A DNA stretch of 18,156 nt, from the NCBI GenBank assembly GCA_030447005.1, contig JAUJME010000013.1, positions 1-18,156 on the forward strand. The letters run 5' to 3'. Shown in pieces: positions 1 to 6,965 of the stretch. The notes under the pieces were generated by a model. That model worked only from the letters and a program-made list of their open reading frames with translations. It ran no database searches and was not told where the DNA came from. This DNA comes from Solirubrobacteraceae bacterium. GTDB taxonomy: Bacteria; Actinomycetota; Thermoleophilia; Solirubrobacterales; Solirubrobacteraceae. The first letter of the stretch is position 1, and the number at the start of each line of letters is the position of its first letter. A program made the translations under genes and the position numbers.

Positions 1-1450
1 CCTTGGGGAGCTCGTCGGCCAGCCAGATCCGGCGCGGGTACTTGTAGTTGGCCACGTGCTCCTTGACGAAGGACTTGATCTCCTCCGGGTCGGCCTCCTG
101 CCCCGACTTGAGGACCACGGCGGCGCCGACCTCCTCCCCGAGGCTCTCGTCCGGGACGCCGATGACCGCGACCTCGGCGATCGCCGGGTGCTCGTAGAGG
201 ACCTCCTCGATCTCGCGCGGATAGACGTTGTAGCCGCCGCGGATGATGAGCTCCTTCTTGCGGTCCACGATGAAGTAGAAGCCGTCCTCGTCGCGCTTGG
301 CCATGTCGCCGGACTTGAACCAGCCGTCGCCGTCGATCGCCTCCTCCGTGGCGTCCGGCCGGTCGTAGTAGCCCTTCATCACGTTGTGGCCGCGGATCGC
401 GATCTCGCCGATCTCGCCGTCGGGCACCTCGTTGCCGTCGTCGTCGATGAGCCGCATCTCGACGCCCTCGATCGGGGTGCCGATCGAACCGGGCTTGTTC
501 GGGCGGTCCGGGTGGTTGAACGACGCCACGGGCGAGGTCTCCGACAGGCCGTAGCCCTCGAGCACCTTGCAGCCGTACTTCTCCTCGAAGGCGCGCATGA
601 CCTGCTCGGGCATCGCCGAGCCGCCCGACATGCACAGCCGCAGCGAGGACATGTCGACGTCGTCGCCGTGCTCGGAGTGCAGCATCGCGTTGAACATCGT
701 CGGGACGCCCGCGAAGAGCGTCACCTTGTCGCGCTCGATGATGTCGAGCGCCTTGTCGGGTTCGAAGCGCGGGATCAGGGTCAGGCAGGCGCCCTTGTAG
801 ACCGCCGCGTTCATGCAGCAGGTCTGCCCGAAGGAGTGAAACAGGGGCAGCGCGCCGAGCATGACGTCGTTCTCGGTGATCTCCGAGAGCGTGTCGGCGG
901 AGACCCGGCAGTTGGTGACCATGTTCGCGTGGGTCAGCTCGGCGCCCTTGGGCTTGCCCGTGGTGCCCGACGTGTAGAGGATCACCGCGGTGTCGCCCTC
1001 GTCGACCTCGACGACCTCGCGCGCCGGCTCGGCCGCGGCGACGAGCTGCTCGAACTCGCCCGGCTTGACTGCGATGACCTCGGCGCCGGCCTCGTCGGCG
1101 CCCTGCTGGGCGGCGTCGAGGAAGTCGTGCCACGCGACGATGATCTTCGCGCCCGGATCGCTCAGGTAGAACGCCGTCTCGCGCCCCTTGAGCAGGACGT
1201 TCATGGGGACCACGACGCCGCCGGCGCGCAGGACGCCGTAGTAGGCGATGGCGAAGTAGGGGACGTTCGGGAGCATGATCCCGACACGGTCGCCGGGCTG
1301 GAAGCCCTTGCTCTCGAGGACGCCCGCGAAGCGCGCGGAGCCCTCGTCGAGGAGGTCGTAGGTGACCTCGAGGTCGTCGAGCTTGAGCGCGGTGCGGGTC
1401 CCGTGGCGCTCCGCCGTGTCGGTGAGGATGGTGGCCAGGTTTGGACGCAT
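1..1450 (-). CDS. Long-chain acyl-CoA ligase (AMP-forming), C-terminus cut by window edge
   Basis: An adenylate-forming enzyme that would activate a carboxylic acid to acyl-AMP and then acyl-CoA in the cytoplasm. Translation from the ATG at 1450 gives about 483 residues before the window ends. The P-loop SGTTGKPKG lies at about 161-169. Further along come a GYGLSETSP adenine-binding motif, the hinge DRKKELIIRGGYNV, and YPREIEEVL. The reading stops at ELPK, just before the usual C-terminal motif with the catalytic lysine (K-x-x-x-GK), so truncation is by the window and not biological. The start fits the family: MRPNLATIL opens directly into the usual N-terminal helix. It is divergent from the HD-GYP gene with 67 bp between them. 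The fold is certain; the substrate (long- or medium-chain fatty acid) is inferred from overall resemblance to FadD-type ligases. Confidence 0.93.
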   Translation of the reverse strand, partial: MRPNLATILTDTAERHGTRTALKLDDLEVTYDLLDEGSARFAGVLESKGFQPGDRVGIMLPNVPYFAIAYYGVLRAGGVVVPMNVLLKGRETAFYLSDPGAKIIVAWHDFLDAAQQGADEAGAEVIAVKPGEFEQLVAAAEPAREVVEVDEGDTAVILYTSGTTGKPKGAELTHANMVTNCRVSADTLSEITENDVMLGALPLFHSFGQTCCMNAAVYKGACLTLIPRFEPDKALDIIERDKVTLFAGVPTMFNAMLHSEHGDDVDMSSLRLCMSGGSAMPEQVMRAFEEKYGCKVLEGYGLSETSPVASFNHPDRPNKPGSIGTPIEGVEMRLIDDDGNEVPDGEIGEIAIRGHNVMKGYYDRPDATEEAIDGDGWFKSGDMAKRDEDGFYFIVDRKKELIIRGGYNVYPREIEEVLYEHPAIAEVAVIGVPDESLGEEVGAAVVLKSGQEADPEEIKSFVKEHVANYKYPRRIWLADELPK

Positions 1451-1517
1451 GGCCGATCGGTACCCGGCGGTAGGAACGCTCAAGCCGCGCGCCAGGATGA
1501 CGATGTAGGGAGCAGCC
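1451..1517. promoter_or_regulatory. Divergent intergenic region between acyl-CoA ligase and HD-GYP gene
   Basis: This 67-bp gap must carry promoters for both divergent genes. A Shine-Dalgarno-like AGGGA lies at 1507-1511, six bases before the ATG at 1518, and supports that start. On the + strand a GGAAC at about 1473 could be an ECF-type -35 element, and on the - strand a TACCGA sits just upstream of the ligase ATG. Neither promoter is convincing by eye, and no palindrome stands out. Confidence 0.35.
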
Positions 1518-2651
1518 ATGCGTCTCGTCGCCACCCGTCGCATCGAACTGGGCGCCGTCCTCGCCCGCGACGTCACAGTCGGATCGAGCGGCCGTGCGCT
1601 CCTGCGCGCGGGCGTGCCGATCTCCGAGCGCTACCGCCAGGCGCTGCTCGACAACGGCTTCAACGCGGTCTACATCCAGGACGAGCTCTCCGAGGGCATC
1701 GAGGTGACCCCCGCCCTCTCCGAGGAGACGCGCACGCAGGCGGCGGAGTCGCTCACCCGCGCCTTCGCGACCGTGCCCGCCGCGTCCCAGGCGCGCAAGG
1801 GCCTGCCGGCCGCGGCGATCCTCGAGCTCGAGAACATCGCGAACCTGATCGCCAACGAGATCTCCGAGCACGGCGAGTCGGTCATCGCGCTCTCCGACCT
1901 CGCCGCGGCCGACTCCTACACGCTCCAGCACTCCATCGACGTCTGCGCCGTCGGACTGATGATCGCCAAGCGGCTCTTCGACGAGAACGGCCGCGTCGAC
2001 TACCGCGGCGACCGCGTCTACGACAAGCTCGAGCACTGGCTGGCCAAGCTCGGCGTCGGCCTGATGCTCCACGACGTCGGCAAGGTCGCGATCCCCGACG
2101 AGATCCTCAACAAGCCGGGCCGCCTCGACGAGGAGGAGATGGCCCTGGTGCGCTCGCACCCGCTCGTGGGCGTCGACCTGCTCTCGAGCGACGCGGTGTC
2201 GCCGCTGGTCAAGGCGGTCGTCCGCTCCCACCACGAGCGCTGGGACGGCGGCGGCTACCCGCAGGGCCTCTCCGGCACCGACATCCCGCACTTCGCGCGC
2301 ATCGCCGCCGTCGCCGACGTCTTCGACGCCGTGACCAGCGAGCGCCCCTACCACCCGGCGGCGCCCCAGCACGTCGGCCACGACGTGGTCAACCGCAACG
2401 CGGGCACCCAGTTCGACGTCGAGGTGGTCGAGTACTTCAACCGGGTGGTGGCGCCGTACCCGCCCGGCGACGAGATCGTCCTGGCCGACGGCCGCACCGC
2501 CGTGGTGGTCTCCTGCCCGCCGGAGGACCTCAGCCGCCCGCTCGTGCGGGTGGGCTACGCGGCCGACGGCACGCGCGTGGAGCCGGAGGAGATCGACCTC
2601 CTGGAGCGCGACGAGCTCCTCCCGGTCGCCGCCGTGCCCGTCGCCGCCTGA
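1518..2651 (+). CDS. HD-GYP domain protein, probable cyclic-di-GMP phosphodiesterase
   Basis: A 377-residue protein with an HD-GYP metal-dependent phosphohydrolase domain, a family that degrades cyclic di-GMP to pGpG/GMP. The first metal-ligand region is YTLQHSIDV around 134-142. The HD doublet is LHDVGK at 184-189, followed by NKPGRLDEEE at 198-207, RSHP with H214, the signature HHERWDGGGYP at 238-248, and the distal Asp in AVADVFDAV at 265-272. All key residues are intact, so activity is expected. The N-terminal 100 residues lack a recognisable receiver, PAS or membrane segment. The C-terminal part (YPPGDEIVLADGRTAVVV) matches the beta-rich extension seen in HD-GYP proteins of Gram-positive bacteria. 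The ATG has an AGGGA ribosome site six bases upstream. The gene ends 38 bp before the GIY-YIG start. Confidence 0.95.
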   Translation: MRLVATRRIELGAVLARDVTVGSSGRALLRAGVPISERYRQALLDNGFNAVYIQDELSEGIEVTPALSEETRTQAAESLTRAFATVPAASQARKGLPAAAILELENIANLIANEISEHGESVIALSDLAAADSYTLQHSIDVCAVGLMIAKRLFDENGRVDYRGDRVYDKLEHWLAKLGVGLMLHDVGKVAIPDEILNKPGRLDEEEMALVRSHPLVGVDLLSSDAVSPLVKAVVRSHHERWDGGGYPQGLSGTDIPHFARIAAVADVFDAVTSERPYHPAAPQHVGHDVVNRNAGTQFDVEVVEYFNRVVAPYPPGDEIVLADGRTAVVVSCPPEDLSRPLVRVGYAADGTRVEPEEIDLLERDELLPVAAVPVAA

Positions 2652-2659
2652 GCGACCCG

Positions 2660-2665
2660 TATCGT
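2660..2665 (+). promoter_or_regulatory. Possible -10 element TATCGT of a leaderless transcript
   Basis: TATCGT fits TANNNT and lies seven bases upstream of GTG 2673. That is the geometry of leaderless starts in actinobacteria, where transcription begins at the start codon. The GTG opens a six-codon frame (see 2673-2693). No -35 is evident. Confidence 0.35.
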
Positions 2666-2672
2666 GGCCGCC

Positions 2673-2693
2673 GTGCTGGCGGTCACCGGGTGA
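2673..2693 (+). CDS. Putative six-codon leader ORF coupled to the GIY-YIG gene
   Basis: GTG 2673 followed by five codons (VLAVTG when read literally) ends at TGA 2691-2693. That stop overlaps the GTG start of the GIY-YIG gene at 2690 in a GTGA arrangement typical of translational coupling. With the TATCGT hexamer placed for a leaderless start, this could be a translated leader that delivers ribosomes to a downstream start lacking a Shine-Dalgarno sequence. It is tiny and could be chance. Confidence 0.3.
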   Translation: MLAVTG

Positions 2694-3040
2694 GCGGCGC
2701 GGGCGAGGCCTGGGTCTACCTCCTGCGCTGCCGCGACGGCTCGCTGTACTGCGGCTGGACGAGCGACCTGCCGCGGCGGATGCGGGCCCACGCCACGGGG
2801 CGGGCAAGCCGCTACACGGCCTCCCGCCGCCCGCTCGAGCTCGCGCTCGCGATCGCCCACCCCGACCGCTCGGCGGCCCGGCGCGAGGAGGCCCGGATCA
2901 AGGGCCTGCCCAAGCCGGCCAAGGAGCTATGGGTCGCGGAGATGGCTCGTGTCGTTCCACAGCAGGACGACGCGGCGCTCGCGCTCGAAGCCGAGCTCGC
3001 AGACCGCGGCGGTCGAGAGCGCCAGCCGGCCGCCGGCTGA
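2690..3040 (+). CDS. GIY-YIG endonuclease-superfamily protein (UPF0213/YhbQ-like)
   Basis: A 116-residue protein with a GIY-YIG nuclease-like core near its N-terminus: VYLLRCRDGSLYCGWTSDLPRRMRAH at about 9-34 and the catalytic-type Glu in SAARREEARIKGL (around 61-73). These stand-alone UPF0213 proteins are small and mostly uncharacterised; DNA binding or nicking is assumed. GTG 2690 is the only start that fits: it is the first possible start after the previous gene's stop and opens straight into the domain. There is no ribosome site, but a six-codon frame ends in an overlapping GTGA. The family normally ends near residue 85-95. Here about 30 further residues (WVAEMARVV to PAAG) read antisense through the end of the neighbouring phosphatase gene, giving a convergent overlap of 114 bp. 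Confidence 0.85.
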   Translation: MSGAGEAWVYLLRCRDGSLYCGWTSDLPRRMRAHATGRASRYTASRRPLELALAIAHPDRSAARREEARIKGLPKPAKELWVAEMARVVPQQDDAALALEAELADRGGRERQPAAG

Positions 3041-3508
3041 GGGGTCGAGCTCGGCCCAGCGCGCGGCGAGCACGCGCAGCAGGTGGCCGTGGGCGACCAG
3101 GGCGGCGTGCTCGGCGCCCGAGGCGAGGACGCGGGCGATCACCCGGTCGGCGCGCTCGCCGACCTCGGCGGCCGACTCGCCGCCCGGGCAGCCGTCGCGC
3201 CACTGGTCCCAGCCCGGCCGCCCCTCGCGGATCTCGGGCGTGGTCAGGCCCTCGTAGTCGCCGTAGTCCCACTCGCGCAGGTCGTCGTCGGGGCGCGCGG
3301 CGGCGCCCAGGCCCGCCAGCTCGGCGGTCCGGCGCGCGCGCAGGAGCGGGCTGGTGAGGACGAGGCCGATGGACTCGCCGGCCAGCCGAGTGCTCGCGGC
3401 ACGGGCCGCGCGCTCGCCCTCGGGCAGCAGCGGCAGGTCGGTGCGCCCCGTGTGGCGGCCGCTGCGGCTCCATTCCGTCTCGCCGTGGCGGATCAACACG
3501 ATGCGCAC
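2927..3508 (-). CDS. Histidine phosphatase superfamily protein (phosphoglycerate mutase/cobC-like)
   Basis: A 193-residue protein of the two-His-clamp phosphatase family. The phospho-accepting motif RHGETEW is at 7-13 (H8). The pocket continues with TDLPLLPEGERAA (23-35), TSPLLRARRTAEL (52-64) and the acid residue in REWDYGDYEG (78-87). The second catalytic histidine is in ALVAHGHLLRVLAARW (H140). Size and motif order match small broad-specificity acid phosphatases and alpha-ribazole phosphatases rather than the larger glycolytic mutases, so the substrate is unknown. The start is GTG 3508, because the sequence RIVLIRHGE should begin at the N-terminus; no start further upstream is needed. It is divergent from the GMC gene (63 bp apart), and its 3' end overlaps the GIY-YIG gene. 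Confidence 0.92.
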   Translation of the reverse strand: MRIVLIRHGETEWSRSGRHTGRTDLPLLPEGERAARAASTRLAGESIGLVLTSPLLRARRTAELAGLGAAARPDDDLREWDYGDYEGLTTPEIREGRPGWDQWRDGCPGGESAAEVGERADRVIARVLASGAEHAALVAHGHLLRVLAARWAELDPSAGGRLALSTAAVCELGFERERRVVLLWNDTSHLRDP

Positions 3509-3559
3509 CCGACGGTGCTGCCCGCACCGGCCCCTCTCCAAAAGCGGGCGCGTCTGCGG

Positions 3560-3565
3560 TAGCTT
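3560..3565 (+). promoter_or_regulatory. Probable -10 element TAGCTT, leaderless start of the GMC operon
   Basis: TAGCTT matches TANNNT and ends six bases before GTG 3572, so transcription would start at or beside the start codon. There is no Shine-Dalgarno sequence before this GTG, in keeping with leaderless translation. No clear -35 is visible. Confidence 0.5.
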
Positions 3566-3571
3566 CGGTTC

Positions 3572-5821
3572 GTGGAGGAGCTCACCCGTGCCGAGCGCCG
3601 GCTGCGGCTGTGGCTGTGGCTGCACGCCGGCCTGAGCGCGCTCTTCATCCTCGGCTACCTCGCCGAGGCGCTCTTCGGAGGGGCGGCGTTCGCCTACGTC
3701 GTGAACTCCGTCACCAAGGACGCGCTGCTGGTCGCGCTCTCGGTCCTCGCCGCCGCCGACGTCCGCCGCCGCGGCTGGCTGACCTACCTGATCGTCGGAG
3801 CGCTGCTCGTCCTCGCCGCGACGAACCTCCTGATGATCCTCCTCGGCGGGCGGCCGCCGGTGACCCTGCCGTTCGGGATCGAGATCCCGGCCCGTGCGGC
3901 CGGCGCGGCGTGGATGGCCGCCGACCTGGCCCTCGCCGCCCTGTTCGGCTGGCTGGGGCACCGGGCGCTGCGCGAGCGCCACGGGCTCGCGTGGTTCGGG
4001 CCGGTGACCTGGCCGACCTTCGTCGCGCTCGCCGACGTCATCGTGGAGGGGCCGGCCGAGCCGCTCGGGCCCGAGGACATCGGCCGCAAGGTCGACGGCT
4101 ACCTCGCGAAGCTCGGCCGGTGCAGCACGCTGCGCATCCGCGGCGCGTTCCTCCTGCTCACGCTCCTGCCGGTCTTCTGGGCGCGTCTGCCGCCCGCCCT
4201 GATGAGCCACGAGGCGCGGCTGGCGTTCCTCAAGCGCCGCTTCGTCGCCGACGTTGCCGGCCGGCGCCTCCCGCGGCTGCTGGCGAAGGCGCGCGACGCC
4301 GTCCAGGCGGCGATCCGCGCGGCCTCCCAGTTCACCTACCTCGGCTTCTACGGCGACTCCGCCACCCACCCGCGCGTCGGCTACAAGCCCTACTCCGAGC
4401 GCGCGCCGGAGCCGCCGCAGACCAAGACCCCCGACCTCGAGATCGTCGAGCAGGCGCCGCCCGAGGCCGACGTGGTGGTGATCGGCAGCGGCGCGGCCGG
4501 GTCGATCGCCGCGTACCGGCTCGCGGAGGCGGGGCGCAGGGTGCTCGTGCTCGAGCGCGGGCCCTACGTCCGCCCGCGCGAGTTCGAGGAGGACGAGGTC
4601 GGCATGTACCTGCGCCTCTACAACGAGGGCGCGCTCACCCTGGCGAGGGACTTCCGGCTCCAGGTCCTTCAGGGCATGTGCGTCGGCGGCTCGACGGTGG
4701 TCAACAACGCGGTGTGCTTCGACCCGCCCGAGTCGGTGCTCGAGGCGTGGGCCGATCGCGGGATCGACGCCGACGGGCTGACGGCGGGCGTGCAGGCGGT
4801 GCGCCGCCTGCTGAAGGTCTCCCCCGCCCCCGCTTCCGCCTTCTCGGAGGGCGCACTGCGGCTCGGCGGCGACGTGGTCGAGCTCAACGCGCAGGGCTGC
4901 CTGGGCTGCGGCTACTGCAACATCGGCTGCCGCTTCGGGCGCAAGCTCTCGGCGCTCGACGCGGTGCTCCCCGAGGGGCAGGCGGCGTTCAAGGGGCGAC
5001 TCGCGATCCTGCCGGAGTTCCGGGTCGCGCGCATCGAGCACCAGGGCGGCCGGGCGCGCGCGGTCGTCGGCGCCGACGGGACCCGGATCCGCGCTCGGAC
5101 GGTCGTCCTCGCGGCGGGCGCGCTGGCGTCGAGCTGGATCCTTCAGCGCTCGGGCCTCGGCGGCCCGCGCGTCGGCGAGGGCGTCCACTTCAACGTCAAC
5201 TCGCCGCTGACCGCGGAGTTCCCCGACGCGGTCGACACCTTCGACGGGCTCCAGATGTCGCACTCGCGCTGGCACGACGGCGCCCTCATCGAGACGTGGT
5301 TCAACCCGCCCGCGACCCAGGCGCTCGCCATGCCCGGCTGGTTCGAGGACCACGACCGCAACATGCGCCGCTACCGCTACATGGCCTGCGGCGGCGTCCT
5401 GGTCGGGACGACGACGCCGGGATCCGTCCGCGCGGGGCGGCGCGGGCCCAAGCTCGACTTCAAGCCGTCGCAGAAGGACCTCGGCACCGTGGTCGACGGG
5501 CTCCAGGCCCTCGGCAGGCTCTACCTCGACGCGGGCGCCTGCAAGGTGATGCCCGCCACCTACGCCTACCACGAGTTCACCGAGGCCGCCCAGCTCGGCG
5601 CGCTCGACGGCTACGTCCGCGACAACTCCGACCTGATGCTCACCACCGCGCACCCGCAGGGCGGCAACGCGGTCGGGTCCGTCCTCGACGCCGACTTCCG
5701 CGTGCGCGGGACGGAGAACCTCCACGTCTGCGACGCCAGCGCCTTCCCCTCGAGCGTGACGGTCAACCCGCAGCTCACGGTGATGGGGCTCGCCCACCAC
5801 GCGGCCGGCCGGATCGCCTGA
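3572..5821 (+). CDS. Membrane-anchored GMC flavoprotein oxidoreductase, long-chain-alcohol-oxidase-like
   Basis: A 749-residue protein in three parts. Residues 18-36, 49-65, 70-91 and 110-130 are hydrophobic and look like four membrane helices. A linker of about 140-290 (LPPALMSHEARLAFLKRR, then FYGDSATHPRVGYKPY) resembles the region before the FAD domain in long-chain alcohol oxidases. The GMC domain begins with the FAD dinucleotide motif VVVIGSGAAGSIAAYRL at 301-317 and has the GGST segment at 372-375. It ends with AHPQGG (H694) and VNPQLT (N732), the GMC active-site His/Asn pair, so it looks catalytically complete. The role would be FAD-dependent oxidation of an alcohol at the membrane; the substrate is inferred. 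A four-Cys motif C443-x2-C446-x2-C449-x3-C453 is a notable extra. The GTG start is supported by the adjacent -10-like TAGCTT. The next gene starts 4 nt downstream. Confidence 0.9.
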   Translation: MEELTRAERRLRLWLWLHAGLSALFILGYLAEALFGGAAFAYVVNSVTKDALLVALSVLAAADVRRRGWLTYLIVGALLVLAATNLLMILLGGRPPVTLPFGIEIPARAAGAAWMAADLALAALFGWLGHRALRERHGLAWFGPVTWPTFVALADVIVEGPAEPLGPEDIGRKVDGYLAKLGRCSTLRIRGAFLLLTLLPVFWARLPPALMSHEARLAFLKRRFVADVAGRRLPRLLAKARDAVQAAIRAASQFTYLGFYGDSATHPRVGYKPYSERAPEPPQTKTPDLEIVEQAPPEADVVVIGSGAAGSIAAYRLAEAGRRVLVLERGPYVRPREFEEDEVGMYLRLYNEGALTLARDFRLQVLQGMCVGGSTVVNNAVCFDPPESVLEAWADRGIDADGLTAGVQAVRRLLKVSPAPASAFSEGALRLGGDVVELNAQGCLGCGYCNIGCRFGRKLSALDAVLPEGQAAFKGRLAILPEFRVARIEHQGGRARAVVGADGTRIRARTVVLAAGALASSWILQRSGLGGPRVGEGVHFNVNSPLTAEFPDAVDTFDGLQMSHSRWHDGALIETWFNPPATQALAMPGWFEDHDRNMRRYRYMACGGVLVGTTTPGSVRAGRRGPKLDFKPSQKDLGTVVDGLQALGRLYLDAGACKVMPATYAYHEFTEAAQLGALDGYVRDNSDLMLTTAHPQGGNAVGSVLDADFRVRGTENLHVCDASAFPSSVTVNPQLTVMGLAHHAAGRIA
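3600..3623 (+). repeat. Hexanucleotide tandem repeat (GGCTGY x4) in the GMC gene
   Basis: Four consecutive GGCTGC/GGCTGT units encode the alternating Leu-Arg/Trp stretch LRLWLWL at residues 11-17, just before the first membrane helix. Gain or loss of one unit would keep the frame and change the segment by two residues. Confidence 0.6.
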
Positions 5822-5825
5822 CGGC

Positions 5826-6965
5826 ATGGAGTCGGTCGTCGTGGTCGGCGCCGGCGTGTTCGGCGCGTCGCTGGCCTGGCGGCTCGCGCGGCGCGGCGTG
5901 GCGGTGACGCTGGTCGACCAGTTCGGGCCGGGCGACCCGCGGGCGTCCTCGGGCGGCGAGTCGCGCCTGATCCGCTGCGGCCACGGCGCCGACCCCGACT
6001 ACACGGCCTCGGCGCGGCGGGCGCGCGGGCTGTGGCGCGAGCTCGAGGCCGAGGCCGGCGTCGAGGTGATGGAGGAGTGCGGCGTCGTCTGGTTCGCCCG
6101 CCGCGACGACGGCTGGGAGGCCGAAGCCCTGCCGACGCTCGCCGCGCAGGGCATCCCGGGCGAGCGGCTCGAGCCGGGCGAGGCGGCGCGGCTGTTTCCG
6201 GCGCTGGGAATGGACGGGCTGGCCTGGGCGCTGCTCGAGCCGGAGGCCGGCGTGCTGCGGGCGGAGCGGGCGGTGCGCGCGCTGGCGGCCCAGGCGGTCG
6301 AGCACGGCGCGCGGCTCGAGCGGGCGGTGGCGCGGCCCGAGGACGATCGCGTCCTGCTCGACGACGGGCGCCGCCTGGAGGCCGACCGCGTCGTGTGGGC
6401 GTGCGGGCCGTGGCTCGGCGTGCTGTTCGCCGGGCTCGTGACGGTGCGCGCCACCCACCAGGACCTCTACTTCCTCGACGGCGGGCCGGCGTGGCGGACC
6501 CCCGGCGTGCCCGGCTGGATCGACTACGACGGGGCGATCTACGGGACGGGCGACCTCGACGGCCACGGCGTCAAGATCGCCCCCGACTCAGAGGGCTCGG
6601 TGCTCGACCCGCGCGATCCCCTCCCCGCCCCGGATCCGGCCACCGAGCGCGAGGCCCGGGCCTACCTCGCCGAGCGCTTCCCGCCGCTGGCGCTCGCCCC
6701 GCTGCGCTCCGCCCGCACCTGCCGCTACGAGCTCACCGCCGACTCGCACTTCGTCGCCGCCCCGCACCCCGAGCAGCCCGCGCACTGGCTCTTGGGCGGC
6801 GGCTCGGGCCACGGCTTCAAGCACGGCCCGGCGCTCGCCGACGCAGTCATCGGCGCCCTGCGCGACGGCGCGGCGCTGCCCGCTTCCTACGCGCTCGGCG
6901 AGCGGGCGCCCGGCCGGTCGCTGCGAACGGCCGGCTCGAACGCGACCGAGGGTGGTACCTCCTAG
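5826..6965 (+). CDS. FAD-dependent oxidase of the DAO family, monomeric sarcosine oxidase/N-methyl amino acid oxidase-like
   Basis: A 379-residue soluble flavoenzyme. It opens with the FAD dinucleotide motif VVVVGAGVFGASLAWRL at 4-20 and has the MSOX-type segment SSGGESRLIR at 41-50. The Cys in RTCRYELTADSHF (C299) aligns with the cysteine that binds FAD covalently in monomeric sarcosine oxidase. GFKHGP at 330-335 carries the Lys of the oxygen-activating region. The family oxidises N-methyl or cyclic secondary amino acids, making hydrogen peroxide and an aldehyde or imine; the exact substrate cannot be read. The ATG lies 4 nt after the GMC stop with no ribosome site, implying an operon and coupled translation. 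Its TAG stop shares a CTAG palindrome with the stop of the convergent ligase gene. The last 25 residues look unstructured. Confidence 0.9.
   Translation: MESVVVVGAGVFGASLAWRLARRGVAVTLVDQFGPGDPRASSGGESRLIRCGHGADPDYTASARRARGLWRELEAEAGVEVMEECGVVWFARRDDGWEAEALPTLAAQGIPGERLEPGEAARLFPALGMDGLAWALLEPEAGVLRAERAVRALAAQAVEHGARLERAVARPEDDRVLLDDGRRLEADRVVWACGPWLGVLFAGLVTVRATHQDLYFLDGGPAWRTPGVPGWIDYDGAIYGTGDLDGHGVKIAPDSEGSVLDPRDPLPAPDPATEREARAYLAERFPPLALAPLRSARTCRYELTADSHFVAAPHPEQPAHWLLGGGSGHGFKHGPALADAVIGALRDGAALPASYALGERAPGRSLRTAGSNATEGGTS

Noticed and set aside
56..2689. Very long open frame on the + strand through the ligase and HD-GYP genes
   Set aside because: Only its end (from 2690) encodes a recognisable domain. 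The rest is Arg/Ala/Asp-rich antisense or out-of-frame reading kept open by high GC content.
3509..5827. Long open frame on the - strand antisense to the GMC gene, continuous with the phosphatase
   Set aside because: Low-complexity Arg/Glu/Val composition with no motif. The phosphatase begins at GTG 3508, and the + strand GMC gene explains the region.
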